Source of the DNA: Terriglobales bacterium
GTDB lineage: Bacteria > Acidobacteriota > Terriglobia > Terriglobales > Acidobacteriaceae
DNA: 64,000 nt
Assembly: GCA_035651995.1 (NCBI GenBank)
Contig: DASRER010000034.1
Coordinates: 157,430-221,429 of the forward strand
Direction: 5' to 3'
The notes beneath the pieces are model-generated. The model was given only the letters and a program-made list of their open reading frames with translations, was not told where the DNA came from and ran no database searches. Position numbers and translations under genes: made by a program. Below, in pieces: positions 17,831-26,624 of this stretch (position 1 is its first letter; each line of letters starts with the position of its first letter).

Positions 17831-18394
17831 ATGCCGTCAGACGGGTTCGGCCGCCTGACGCCTCATGGCGCTTGCCTTTCCACAGCCCCGCGCACTACGC
17901 TCGATCTTCCCTTGAACAACTTCCAGAACTGCTCTTACGCCGCCCTCACGCCGGCGCCGCAAGTCCTTTCTCCGGCTGATTTTGCCTCCAACCCCTGTAC
18001 TTTGCCTGATCTGGCGCGAATTTTCGCGCAAGCCGATGATTCTGTTAGACCGGGTGGGGAGGGAATACCCCCACGCCACGCCGCCCCGCGCTGCAACTTC
18101 TACAAGCCCGACGGCCGCCGTTGCGGCTCCCCTGCCGTCCGCGGACGCCGCCGCTGCTACTTCCATCAGCGCCTGTTCACGCCCGCGCGCCGCGACTACA
18201 GCCTTCCTCCCATCGAGGACGCGCACTCCCTCCACGCCGCCGTGCTCCAGGTGCTCCGCGCCATCGCCGACGGCGCCGTTTCACCGCACGACGCCCGGCT
18301 CATGCTCTACGGCGCGCAAATCGCCGCTTCGAATCTCAAGAACCTGCTCAGGGAAGACGATCACCACTTCCGGGGAGAGGACAACCAGGGCTGA
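17831..18394 (+). CDS. Dispersed Cys/His-motif hypothetical protein
   Basis: A 187-residue frame. Its middle has a zinc-knuckle-like pattern, CNFYKPDGRRCGSPAVRG then RRRCYFHQR (C-x10-C-x9-C-x2-H), followed by a helical domain (HSLHAAVLQVLRAIADGAVS...ARLMLYGAQIAASNLKNL). From memory, similar proteins occur in many copies in acidobacterial genomes; function unknown. The N-terminal 75 residues overlap a DNA segment (17976-18070) that recurs at 44764-44857 without the Cys domain. Two reading frames of that segment stay protein-like, so the true start may lie downstream of 17831. It sits beside the palindromic array and the cox genes. Confidence 0.6.
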   Translation: MPSDGFGRLTPHGACLSTAPRTTLDLPLNNFQNCSYAALTPAPQVLSPADFASNPCTLPDLARIFAQADDSVRPGGEGIPPRHAAPRCNFYKPDGRRCGSPAVRGRRRCYFHQRLFTPARRDYSLPPIEDAHSLHAAVLQVLRAIADGAVSPHDARLMLYGAQIAASNLKNLLREDDHHFRGEDNQG

Positions 18395-18408
18395 CCCGGA
18401 CGATGCGG

Positions 18409-18852
18409 TCACTTCGCAACCAGCTTCGCCAGGTTCTTGAACATGTCGCCGATGTTCTTCTGCGCCGCCGCCTCGAACAGCCGCCCGGCCACCGACGCCA
18501 GCATGCCGCCCATCTTCGCGTCGCCGGCAAAGCGCACCGTGGTCGCCGCGCCCCCGTCGGCCTCTTCCAGGCTCACCTGCCCGGCGCCTTCCACGAACCC
18601 GACCGGCGCCTTGGCCTTCGACGTAAGCGTGTAGCTCGCCGGCGGCCTCAGCTCCGTCAGCGCGATCTCGCTGTTGAACGTCCCCTTGATGTTGCCCACG
18701 CCCGCCTTCAGGATCGCCGTGTAGCGGTTGTCGCCCAGCGGCGTCAGCTTTTCGCAGCCGGGAATTGCCCGCTCCAGAATCGCCGGATCCATCAGCGCGT
18801 TCCACACTTCGTTGCGCGGAGCGGGAACGGTGTAGGTGCCTTGGATTTTCAT
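18409..18852 (-). CDS. coxG: CoxG-family (SRPBCC) protein
   Basis: A 147-residue protein of the CO dehydrogenase subunit G family: MKIQGTYTVPAPRNEVWNAL, DPAILERAIPGC, and the C-terminal FAGDAKMGGMLASVAGRLFE. In carboxydotrophs CoxG helps recruit or mature the molybdenum enzyme at the membrane. It lies downstream of coxS-coxL-coxM on the same strand after a 133-bp gap that contains inverted microrepeats (18973-19002), so it may have separate expression. Confidence 0.88.
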   Translation of the reverse strand: MKIQGTYTVPAPRNEVWNALMDPAILERAIPGCEKLTPLGDNRYTAILKAGVGNIKGTFNSEIALTELRPPASYTLTSKAKAPVGFVEGAGQVSLEEADGGAATTVRFAGDAKMGGMLASVAGRLFEAAAQKNIGDMFKNLAKLVAK

Positions 18853-18985
18853 TGTGCTTGCAACAGTGCCGTTGTACGGCAGTTAGCCTTTGGCGGTTCG
18901 CACTTGGCCCCTCAACAGCGCGGCGCCACCAAAGAATGCGCCGTGAGTCGCCCGGGCATGGACCTGCACCGCCAAATGCCAGGTG

Positions 18986-19831
18986 CTAAGTGCCAAGTGC
19001 TTCTTCTATCGCCCGCCGCGTGAACACCTTCGCCAGGTGCCGCCGATACTCCGCCGAAGCGAAGTTGTCGCTCAGCGGCTCCACGCCGTCGGCCGCCTTC
19101 TGCGCCGCTTCCGCAATCGCGCTCGCCGGCTTGCCGCGCAGCGCGGCCTCCACCTTGCGCGCGCGATACGCGTTCGGCCCAACGCCGGTAATGCCCACGG
19201 CAGCGTTTTCGAGTTTCGCGGAAGTCCCGCGGACCACGACCGCCACGCCGGCCACCGCGAATCCCGAGGCGGGATGATGGAATTTCTTGTATGCCGTACC
19301 GCTTCCGTTCGTCCGCGGCACGCGCACTTCGGTGATGATCTCGCCCGGGCCCAGCGCCGTCGAAAACAACCCGGTGAAGAAGTCCTTCGCCGCGATCACT
19401 CGCTCGCCCGTTGTGCTGTGCGCCACCAGCTCCGCGTCCAGCGCCAGGATCGCCGCCGGATAGTCTGCCGCCGGATCGGCGTGCGCCAGGCTCCCGCCCA
19501 GCGTTCCGCGGTTGCGCACCTGCACGTCGCCAATGTGCTCGGCGGTTTGCGGCAGCAGCGGGCAGTCGGCCTTCAGCAACGCCGACGCCGCCACCTCCGC
19601 GTGCGTCGTCATCGCGCCGATCACGATGCCGTCCTGCGTGCCGCGTATGTAGCGCAGCCCGCCGATCCGCCCCAGGTCCACCAGCAGCGCCGGCGCGGCC
19701 AGCCGCAGCTTCATCGCCGGCAGCAGCGAGTGCCCGCCCGCCAGCAATTTGGCGTCTTCATTCGACGCGAGCAGGTTCAGCGCCTCGCTCAGCGTGCGCG
19801 GAGCTTCGTAGTTGAAGGTTGCCGGAATCAT
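18986..19831 (-). CDS. coxM: FAD-binding medium subunit of CO-dehydrogenase/xanthine-dehydrogenase-type enzyme
   Basis: A 281-residue flavoprotein subunit with the family FAD motifs LLAGGHSLLPAMKLR and NRGTLGGSLAHADPAADYP. It passes electrons from the Fe-S subunit to the acceptor. Its ATG overlaps the stop of the large subunit (ATGA, 19828-19831), implying coupled translation. Its last codons (EALGT-stop) coincide with the start of a GCCAAGTGC-type microrepeat. Confidence 0.93.
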   Translation of the reverse strand: MIPATFNYEAPRTLSEALNLLASNEDAKLLAGGHSLLPAMKLRLAAPALLVDLGRIGGLRYIRGTQDGIVIGAMTTHAEVAASALLKADCPLLPQTAEHIGDVQVRNRGTLGGSLAHADPAADYPAAILALDAELVAHSTTGERVIAAKDFFTGLFSTALGPGEIITEVRVPRTNGSGTAYKKFHHPASGFAVAGVAVVVRGTSAKLENAAVGITGVGPNAYRARKVEAALRGKPASAIAEAAQKAADGVEPLSDNFASAEYRRHLAKVFTRRAIEEALGT

Positions 19832-22461
19832 CGCGCGCCCCTTCCCGCCTTCGCGGCTTTCGACTTCGTCTTCGTACCCGTGCTCCGCGCGCCCTTCGCT
19901 CCTGCGCCGCCCTTCGCTCTTGCGCCGCCCTTCGCTCTGGCTGCCTGCGCTTTTGCGCCGCTGGCGCCGGCACGCCGCGGCTGCCCCGGCCTTTCACCGT
20001 TCTTTGGCGGAGGCTGGGCCTTCCCTGCCGCCGGCGCAACCGCCGTCCGCGCCTTCGCCTCCTCAATGGCCCGCCACACTTTCTCCGGCTTCAGCGGCAT
20101 ATCAATGTGCGTGATCCCGAACGGCCTCAGCGCATCCACCACCGCGTTCACCACCGCCGGCGTCGATCCGATCGTGCCCGCCTCGCCCACGCCCTTTACG
20201 CCCATGGGATTCACCGGCGACGGCGTCGTCGTCCGCGCCAGCGTGAACGACGGCAGCTGGTTCGCCTTCGGAGGTGCGTAATCCATCAGCGAGCCGGTCA
20301 CCAGTTGCCCGTCTTCGTTGTAGACCAGCTCTTCGTAGAGCGCCTGCGCCATGCCCTGCGCGATGCCGCCCTGGATTTGCCCTTCGACCAGCATCGGATT
20401 GATCACGTTCCCGCAATCGTCCACCGCGATGTACTTCTCCACTTGGACCGCGCCGGTCTCAACGTCCACCTCCACCGAGATCACGTGCGCGCCAAACGGG
20501 AAGGTAAAGTTCGACGGCTCGAAGAAGTGCGTCGCCTCCAGCCCGGGATCCACGCCCGGCGGCAGGTTCTTGGCGACATAGGCCGCGCCCACCACCTCGC
20601 CGAGCGGGAGCGACTTGCCGCCCTTGGCGACGGCGCGTCCGTTGGCGAACCTGATCGTCTCGGGCTTCACCCCGAGCAGGTGCCCGGCGATGCGGGCCAT
20701 CTTCGCCTTCACTTTTTCCGTGGCGAGGAACATCGCCGTGCCGCCCACCGCCGTGGCCCGGCTGCCGAATGTGCCGATGCCGTAGGGCACCGCGGCCGTG
20801 TCGCCGTGCACCACGTTCACGTCCTCCGGCGTGATCCCGAGCTCATCGGCCACGATCTGCGCGAACGTCGTCTCCTGCCCCTGCCCGTGCGGCGAGGCGC
20901 CGGTCAGCACCGTGACCTTGCCTGTCGGCTCCACGCGCACCGTCCCGCTCTCCCAGCCGCCCGCCGGCATGGCCGACGACGGTCCCATTGCGCAAATTTC
21001 CACGTACGTCGAGAGCCCGATGCCGTAATACTTGCCCTGCTTCCAGCCACTCTTTTGCCGGGCGCGCAGCTTGTTGTAGTCGGAGAGTTCGAGCGCCTTC
21101 TTCAGCGTCGCCTGGTAATTGCCCGAGTCGTAGATGATCCCGGTCGAAGTGTTGAACGGAAACTCCTTCGCGCCGGGAAAGTTCCTGCGCCGCATCTCCA
21201 CCGGATCGAGGCCCAATTCGTGCGCCGCGATGTCCACGATGCGCTCGATGATGTACGTCGCTTCCGGCCGCCCGGCGCCGCGATACGCGTCGGTCGACAT
21301 CTTGTTCGTGAACACGCCCTCGATCACCACCTCCACCGCCGGCACTTTGTAGCAGCCGGTGATGAGCAGCGCCGTCAGCGTGGGAATGATCGGCGTCAGC
21401 AGCTGGTGATACGCGCCGAGGTCGGAAAGGATCTTCGCGCGCAGCCCCAGGATCGTGCCGTCATTCTTGACGGCGAGTTCCAGCAGGTTGATCTGGTCGC
21501 GCCCGTGGATGGTCGCCGCAATGTTCTCGCGCCTCCACTCCGTCCACTTCACCGGACGCCCCAGCCTCATCGCCGCCAGCGGCACCACCGCTTCCTCGCC
21601 GTAGACGTTCAGCTTGGATCCGAATCCGCCGCCCACTTCCGGCGTCACCACGCGCACGCTCGTTTCCGGCAGCCCGACCATGAGCGAGATCTGCGTCTTC
21701 AGCAGGTGCGGTATCTGCGTGCTCGACCACACCGTGAGCGTCTTCTCGCCCGGCAAGTATTGCGCCACGACCCCGCGCGTCTCCATCGGGATCGGCGCCA
21801 GCCGCTGGTTCACCAGCCGCGCCTTCACCACGCGATCGGCCGTCTTGAACGCGCCGGCCACGTCGCCGTTCTTCAGCTCGTGCCTGAACGCCAGGTTGGT
21901 CTTGAACTCGTCGTGGACAAAGTTCGTTTCCTTGCCCAGCGCCTTCTCCATGTCCACCACGGCCGGACGCGCTTCGTAGTCCACCTCGACCTTGTCGGCT
22001 GCATCGCGCGCCGCGTACAGGTCTTCGGCAATCACCGCCGCCACCGGCTCGCCTACGTAGCGCGCGAATCCGCGCGCCAGCGCCGGATGCTTCGGCACCT
22101 TCAGGCCCGGTAGCGCGCCCGCGCACGGTACATTGCCGAGTTCGCCCAAATCGTCCGCCGTCAGCACGGCAACGACCCCGGGATGCGCCAGCGCCGCGTC
22201 GGCGTTGATCGCGCCGATCTTCGCGTAAGCATGCGGCGACCGCACGAAGACGCAGTGCAGCAACCCCGGCAGCAGCAAATCGTCGGTGTAGTGGCTCCGC
22301 CCCTGGATAAGACGCGGATCTTCCTTGCGCCTGAGGCTCTGTCCGACCCAGCGCGCGCCGTCGGTTCTCGGCGCCGGCGCCTTCTCCTTCGCTTTCTGCA
22401 GCACAACCTGCGGCGCCTGCCGCACCTTCGTCTTCGGCTTCGGGGAGGGTTTCGTCGCCAT
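19828..22461 (-). CDS. coxL: Molybdopterin large subunit, form II (BMS-type) CoxL-like
   Basis: An 877-residue molybdenum hydroxylase subunit. I take ATG 22461 (GGGAGG upstream, 2 nt after coxS) and reject the longer open frame, which reads coxS in the wrong frame. The active-site loop is A392-Y-R-G-A-G-R398, the form II signature; true CO-oxidising form I enzymes carry AYRCSFR. Other Mo-site blocks: HGQGQETTFAQIVADELG and GVKGVGEAGTIG near the C-terminus. The substrate may be CO with low efficiency or another aldehyde/heterocycle. Both ends have lineage-specific Lys/Ala/Gly-rich tails, the C-terminal one about 60 residues with repeated AKGG units. moeA at 53468 could supply its cofactor. Confidence 0.93.
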   Translation of the reverse strand: MATKPSPKPKTKVRQAPQVVLQKAKEKAPAPRTDGARWVGQSLRRKEDPRLIQGRSHYTDDLLLPGLLHCVFVRSPHAYAKIGAINADAALAHPGVVAVLTADDLGELGNVPCAGALPGLKVPKHPALARGFARYVGEPVAAVIAEDLYAARDAADKVEVDYEARPAVVDMEKALGKETNFVHDEFKTNLAFRHELKNGDVAGAFKTADRVVKARLVNQRLAPIPMETRGVVAQYLPGEKTLTVWSSTQIPHLLKTQISLMVGLPETSVRVVTPEVGGGFGSKLNVYGEEAVVPLAAMRLGRPVKWTEWRRENIAATIHGRDQINLLELAVKNDGTILGLRAKILSDLGAYHQLLTPIIPTLTALLITGCYKVPAVEVVIEGVFTNKMSTDAYRGAGRPEATYIIERIVDIAAHELGLDPVEMRRRNFPGAKEFPFNTSTGIIYDSGNYQATLKKALELSDYNKLRARQKSGWKQGKYYGIGLSTYVEICAMGPSSAMPAGGWESGTVRVEPTGKVTVLTGASPHGQGQETTFAQIVADELGITPEDVNVVHGDTAAVPYGIGTFGSRATAVGGTAMFLATEKVKAKMARIAGHLLGVKPETIRFANGRAVAKGGKSLPLGEVVGAAYVAKNLPPGVDPGLEATHFFEPSNFTFPFGAHVISVEVDVETGAVQVEKYIAVDDCGNVINPMLVEGQIQGGIAQGMAQALYEELVYNEDGQLVTGSLMDYAPPKANQLPSFTLARTTTPSPVNPMGVKGVGEAGTIGSTPAVVNAVVDALRPFGITHIDMPLKPEKVWRAIEEAKARTAVAPAAGKAQPPPKNGERPGQPRRAGASGAKAQAARAKGGARAKGGAGAKGARSTGTKTKSKAAKAGRGAR

Positions 22462-22463
22462 GG

Positions 22464-22964
<501 letters not shown>

Positions 22965-23128
22965 CAGCGCCTCCCGAACAGGAGTAAAAAGGTGGGAAAC
23001 TGCTGCGCCAAGGCCCGCAACATTAACATTGGGCTTTCAAACGTGGCAAGCGCCCGAGAGCGCAGTTTGCGCCGAACCTCTTGCGCAATGCCGCTTTTCA
23101 CCCGGCGCGGCCCGATCGGAGAAGACAC

Positions 23129-23617
23129 ATGGCAAGTTCATCCACCGCCGCCACGCCGGCCGTTGCTTCACCCGCGCTCGTGATCTTCGCCGCCGGACTC
23201 ACCTGCGGCGTCCTCGACCTCACGGCGGCGTTCGTCACCGCTTACCTGCGCGCCGGTGTCGGGCCGGTCCGCATCCTGAAGGGCATTGCCAGCGGCGCGC
23301 TCGGCCAGGCAGCCTTCTCCGGCGGATGGGAAATCGCCGCGCTCGGCGCCGGCTTCCACTTCCTCATCGCCTTCACCGCCGCCGCCGTCTTCTATTTCGC
23401 GAGCCGCCGCCTGCACTTCCTCACCGGGCGCGCGGTGATTTGGGGCATCGTCTACGGGGTGGCGGTCTACCTGGTCATGTACTGGATCGTGCAGCCGCTC
23501 TCGCTGCTGCGCCGTCCCGCGTTCAACCCCACCAGCCACGCCATCGCAATCGTGACGCACATGCTCTGCGTCGGCCTGCCCATCGCGCTGGTTGTTCGCA
23601 GCTGCTCACGCCGCTGA
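23129..23617 (+). CDS. Four-helix inner-membrane protein of unknown function
   Basis: A 162-residue hydrophobic protein. The ATG at 23129 has GGAG 7 nt upstream; an ATG at 23081 lacks one. About four membrane spans are visible: ALVIFAAGLTCGVLDLTAAF, FHFLIAFTAAAVFYF, VIWGIVYGVAVYLVMYWIV and IVTHMLCVGLPIALVV. It resembles small uncharacterised membrane proteins annotated only as hypothetical. It is divergent from coxS. No function is proposed. Confidence 0.75.
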   Translation: MASSSTAATPAVASPALVIFAAGLTCGVLDLTAAFVTAYLRAGVGPVRILKGIASGALGQAAFSGGWEIAALGAGFHFLIAFTAAAVFYFASRRLHFLTGRAVIWGIVYGVAVYLVMYWIVQPLSLLRRPAFNPTSHAIAIVTHMLCVGLPIALVVRSCSRR

Positions 23618-23694
23618 ACGCGCCCAGATCGGACACTGGCTCTGAATGAGCCGGTTTCTCTCTGCGATCTGTGCGATCTCTGCGGCGAAAGCCT

Positions 23695-24093
23695 TTAACC
23701 CATCGAGCTGAATCTCTCCGGCTCGATCTTGTACAGCACCCGCACTTCGCCCGGCGACCGCCCCGGATACTTGTCTTTCCCCAGGTACTTCTTCGCCATC
23801 TTGTCGATGTGCGCGTCGGCGCCGTTTTCGGTAATGTCCACGACCTTGCCGCGGATTTCCAGGTAGCGGTACGGATTGTCCGGGTCCTGGATCGAGAGCG
23901 ACACCCGCGGGTCGCGGCGCACGTTCTTGTCTTTCTGCCGCCCCCGAGCGCTGTTCACGATCAAATTGCGGCCGTCGTAATCGAACCACACCGGCGTCAC
24001 CTGCGGCTGGCCGCTGGGCATGAGCGTGGCCAGGTTGGCGAATGCGACTTTCTTGAGCAGATCGGCGAACTTCTCGGGGATCGATGCAGCCAT
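23695..24093 (-). CDS. PPOX-class, probably F420-dependent, oxidoreductase
   Basis: A 132-residue split-barrel flavin/deazaflavin enzyme: FANLATLMPSGQPQVTPVWF, the R-x-x-x-K-x-x-N-x-x-x-D-P-R-V pattern (GRQKDKNVRRDPRVSLSI) and NPYRYLEIRGKV. Small proteins with this layout are commonly F420-dependent reductases. It is divergent from cofG and cofD, which supports F420 use here; FMN use is the alternative. An ATG with AAGGAGC upstream gives a good start. Confidence 0.82.
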   Translation of the reverse strand: MAASIPEKFADLLKKVAFANLATLMPSGQPQVTPVWFDYDGRNLIVNSARGRQKDKNVRRDPRVSLSIQDPDNPYRYLEIRGKVVDITENGADAHIDKMAKKYLGKDKYPGRSPGEVRVLYKIEPERFSSMG

Positions 24094-24303
24094 GGAAAGC
24101 TCCTTACATTAAGGATGCGCCTCACGCGGAGACGGCAACCAGGAATTGTAACCCCCCGCGCCGAATCGCGGCCGGTCCCCGCCCCGGCCCCGGAGCGACG
24201 CCACGGCCGTGGCCCGGAGTGCGAGCGCTGATTGGCGCCAACGACGCGAGTCCCCCGAGGGACGACACACTCGCACGGAGTGCTATCCTCGATCATTGCA
24301 CGC

Positions 24304-25506
24304 ATGGCGACCGCCGCCACCATCTCCGCCACTCTGGCCCGCGCCGAATCCGGACACGAACTCACGCCCGCCGACGCCCGCGCCCTTGTCCGCATCTCCG
24401 ACGACCAGCTCCCATCGCTTCTCGCCGCTGCGCGCAATTTAAAGGAAGCCTTCAAGCCGCGCGTCGTCACCTACTCGCGAAAAGCCTTCATTCCTCTCAC
24501 CAATCTCTGTCGCGACTACTGCGGATACTGCACCTTCCGCCGCTCACCCGGCGATCTCGGCGCGCACACCATGCCGCCCGACGAAGTCCTGGGCGTCGCC
24601 CGCGCCGCCGAAAAACTTGGTTGCACCGAAGCGCTCTTTTCCCTCGGCGACAAGCCGGAACTCGACTTCCCGGAAATGCGCGCCGAACTGCGCCGCCTCG
24701 GCTATCGCTCCACGCTGCACTACCTGGAAGCGATGTGCGAGCTCGTGCTGCGTGAAACCAGGCTCATCCCGCACGCCAATCCCGGCCTGATGAGCGAGGA
24801 GTGGCTCGCGCGCCTGGCACAGTTTTCTCCCAGCCTCGGCCTCATGCTGGAAACCACCAGCACCGATCTGCTCGCGCCCGGCGCCGCCCACGACCGCGCG
24901 CCCGACAAAGTTCCCGCCCGCCGCCTGCGCGTGCTGCGCGATGCCGGGCGCCTCGGCATTCCCTTCACCACCGGCCTGCTCATCGGCATCGGCGAAACGC
25001 CTGACGACCGTGTCGCCACGCTGTTCGCCATCCGCGATCTCCACGCCCGCTGCGGACACGTGCAGGAAGTCATCGTGCAGAATTTCCGCGTCAAGGCCGC
25101 CATTCCCATGGCGCACTGGCCCGAGCCGGGACGCGGCGAGATGCTGCGCACCATCGCCGTCGCGAGACTCATCCTGCGCAACGTCAACATCCAGGCGCCG
25201 CCCAACCTCTCGCGCCCCGGCTACGAGCACCTGCTCTCGGCCGGCATCAACGACTGGGGCGGCGTCTCGCCGCTCACGCCTGATTTCATCAATCCCGAGG
25301 CGCCCTGGCCGCACCTGGACGAACTGGAGCGCCGCACCAGCGCCGCCGGATTCGAATTGCGCCAGCGCTTGCCGGTGTATCCCGAATTCATCGCGATGAG
25401 CGAGCGACGTGCTTCGCCGCTGCTGAGCAAACGCCTGCGCGAGCTCTCCGGCAGCGAAGGCTACGCCCGGGCTGGGGCCCCCGGCGCGCGCCGGAGTTGC
25501 GCATGA
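24304..25506 (+). CDS. cofG: 7,8-didemethyl-8-hydroxy-5-deazariboflavin synthase, CofG subunit
   Basis: A radical SAM enzyme of 400 residues with C-x3-C-x2-C in NLCRDYCGYCTF, the CofG signature ALFSLGDKPE, HANPGLM and DWGGVSPLTPDFINPE. With CofH it makes the deazaflavin core of coenzyme F420 from tyrosine and a ribityl-uracil precursor. No cofH is visible, so it is elsewhere. The ATG at 24304 lacks a Shine-Dalgarno; TATCCT at 24284-24289 could be the -10 of a short-leader transcript. cofD starts 20 nt after the stop. Confidence 0.93.
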   Translation: MATAATISATLARAESGHELTPADARALVRISDDQLPSLLAAARNLKEAFKPRVVTYSRKAFIPLTNLCRDYCGYCTFRRSPGDLGAHTMPPDEVLGVARAAEKLGCTEALFSLGDKPELDFPEMRAELRRLGYRSTLHYLEAMCELVLRETRLIPHANPGLMSEEWLARLAQFSPSLGLMLETTSTDLLAPGAAHDRAPDKVPARRLRVLRDAGRLGIPFTTGLLIGIGETPDDRVATLFAIRDLHARCGHVQEVIVQNFRVKAAIPMAHWPEPGRGEMLRTIAVARLILRNVNIQAPPNLSRPGYEHLLSAGINDWGGVSPLTPDFINPEAPWPHLDELERRTSAAGFELRQRLPVYPEFIAMSERRASPLLSKRLRELSGSEGYARAGAPGARRSCA

Positions 25507-25525
25507 TGGGGTGGTGGAGCGCCGC

Positions 25526-26473
25526 ATGATCACCGTGCTCGCCGGCGGCACCGGAGCGGCCAAATTCCTTCAGGGCCTCCAGGCTGTTCTCGGCGCCGAA
25601 ACTTCACGGCTCACGGTGATCGTCAACACCGGCGACGACCTGCTCTGGTGGGGCCTGCACGTCTCGCCCGACGTGGACTCGGTGATGTACGGCCTGGCCG
25701 GCGTGCTCAGTCGCGAGCGCGGCTGGGGCATTGACGGCGATACGTTCCACTGCCTCGACGCCATGCGCCGCCTCGGCGGGCCTGCCTGGTTCTCGCTCGG
25801 CGACCGGGACCTGGCCACGCACATGACGCGCACCGCCCTGCTCGCCTCAGGCAGCACGCTGGCCGAGGCCACCGCCGAACTCGCGCGCCGCTTCCGGGTC
25901 ACCGCGCGCATTCTGCCCATGAGCAACGACCGCGTGGAAACGCGCGTCACCACGCCCGCCGGCGAACTCGCCTTCCAGGAATACTTCGTGCGTGAGCGCC
26001 ACCAGGTTCCGGCCCGCGGCGTGCGCTTCGCCGGGGCCGAGTCCGCTCACCCCGCGCCCGGGGTGCTCCAGGCAATCGCGCACGCGTCGGCAGTCATCAT
26101 CGCGCCAAGCAATCCCGTCACCAGCATCGGCCCGATCCTCGCGGTGCCCGGAATTCGCGAGGCCCTGCGCCAAACTCCGGCCACCGTCGCCGCCATCAGT
26201 CCCATCATCGGCGGCGCCGCCGTCTCGGGACCGGCTGTTGACCTGATGCGCTCGCAAGCCTTGCCCGCATCGGCTGTCGGCATCGCTCAGGCCTACGCCG
26301 ATTTCCTCGACCGGCTCGTCGCCGACACGCGCGACACCTCGCTCATGCCTGATATCGAGCGTCTCGGCCTTCGCCCTCACTTCTGCGAAACGCTCATGAC
26401 CTCGCTCGAAGCGAAGGCGCTCCTCGCCGCTGAAACCCTCCGCGCCGCCGGCGTCGAACTCGTAGAGACGTAG
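25526..26473 (+). CDS. cofD: 2-phospho-L-lactate (or PEP) transferase of F420 synthesis, CofD
   Basis: A 315-residue transferase that joins the phospholactyl/phosphoenolpyruvyl moiety to the deazaflavin Fo. Motifs: LAGGTGAAKFLQGL, NTGDDLLWWGLHVSPDVDS, TFHCLDAMRRLG, PSNPVTSIGPIL and PIIGGAAVSGPA. ATG 25526 follows GGAG by 6 nt; an in-frame GTG at 25511 is less likely. Its last codons and stop lie inside a 22-bp hairpin repeat (26465-26486). Confidence 0.93.
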   Translation: MITVLAGGTGAAKFLQGLQAVLGAETSRLTVIVNTGDDLLWWGLHVSPDVDSVMYGLAGVLSRERGWGIDGDTFHCLDAMRRLGGPAWFSLGDRDLATHMTRTALLASGSTLAEATAELARRFRVTARILPMSNDRVETRVTTPAGELAFQEYFVRERHQVPARGVRFAGAESAHPAPGVLQAIAHASAVIIAPSNPVTSIGPILAVPGIREALRQTPATVAAISPIIGGAAVSGPAVDLMRSQALPASAVGIAQAYADFLDRLVADTRDTSLMPDIERLGLRPHFCETLMTSLEAKALLAAETLRAAGVELVET

Positions 26474-26486
26474 CTTGCTGCGTCTC
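26465..26486. repeat. 22-bp hairpin repeat at the cofD stop (copy 1)
   Basis: GAGACGTAGC, TT, GCTGCGTCTC: a near-perfect inverted repeat containing the cofD stop codon. The same 22 bp, with one change, recurs at 38090-38111 after rplU. Directly downstream, 26499-26555 starts with GTCATCCTGAGC, a member of another dispersed family seen at 45850-45912 and 50081-50217. Confidence 0.75.
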
Positions 26487-26624
26487 CCTTTGCCGGAAGT
26501 CATCCTGAGCGAGGCCGCGGTTCCGGCGCAGCCGGGACGAGGCGAGGCGAAGGAACCCGATTGCCGCCGCAATGCCCCGCGCGAGCCACCCACTTCCGCG
26601 CCTCATTTACACTGGACTCTTCCC

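Noticed and set aside
19819..22113. 764-codon open frame on the plus strand opposite coxL
   Set aside because: Arg/His-rich translation without domains; it mirrors the GC-biased third positions of coxL, which has full family motifs.
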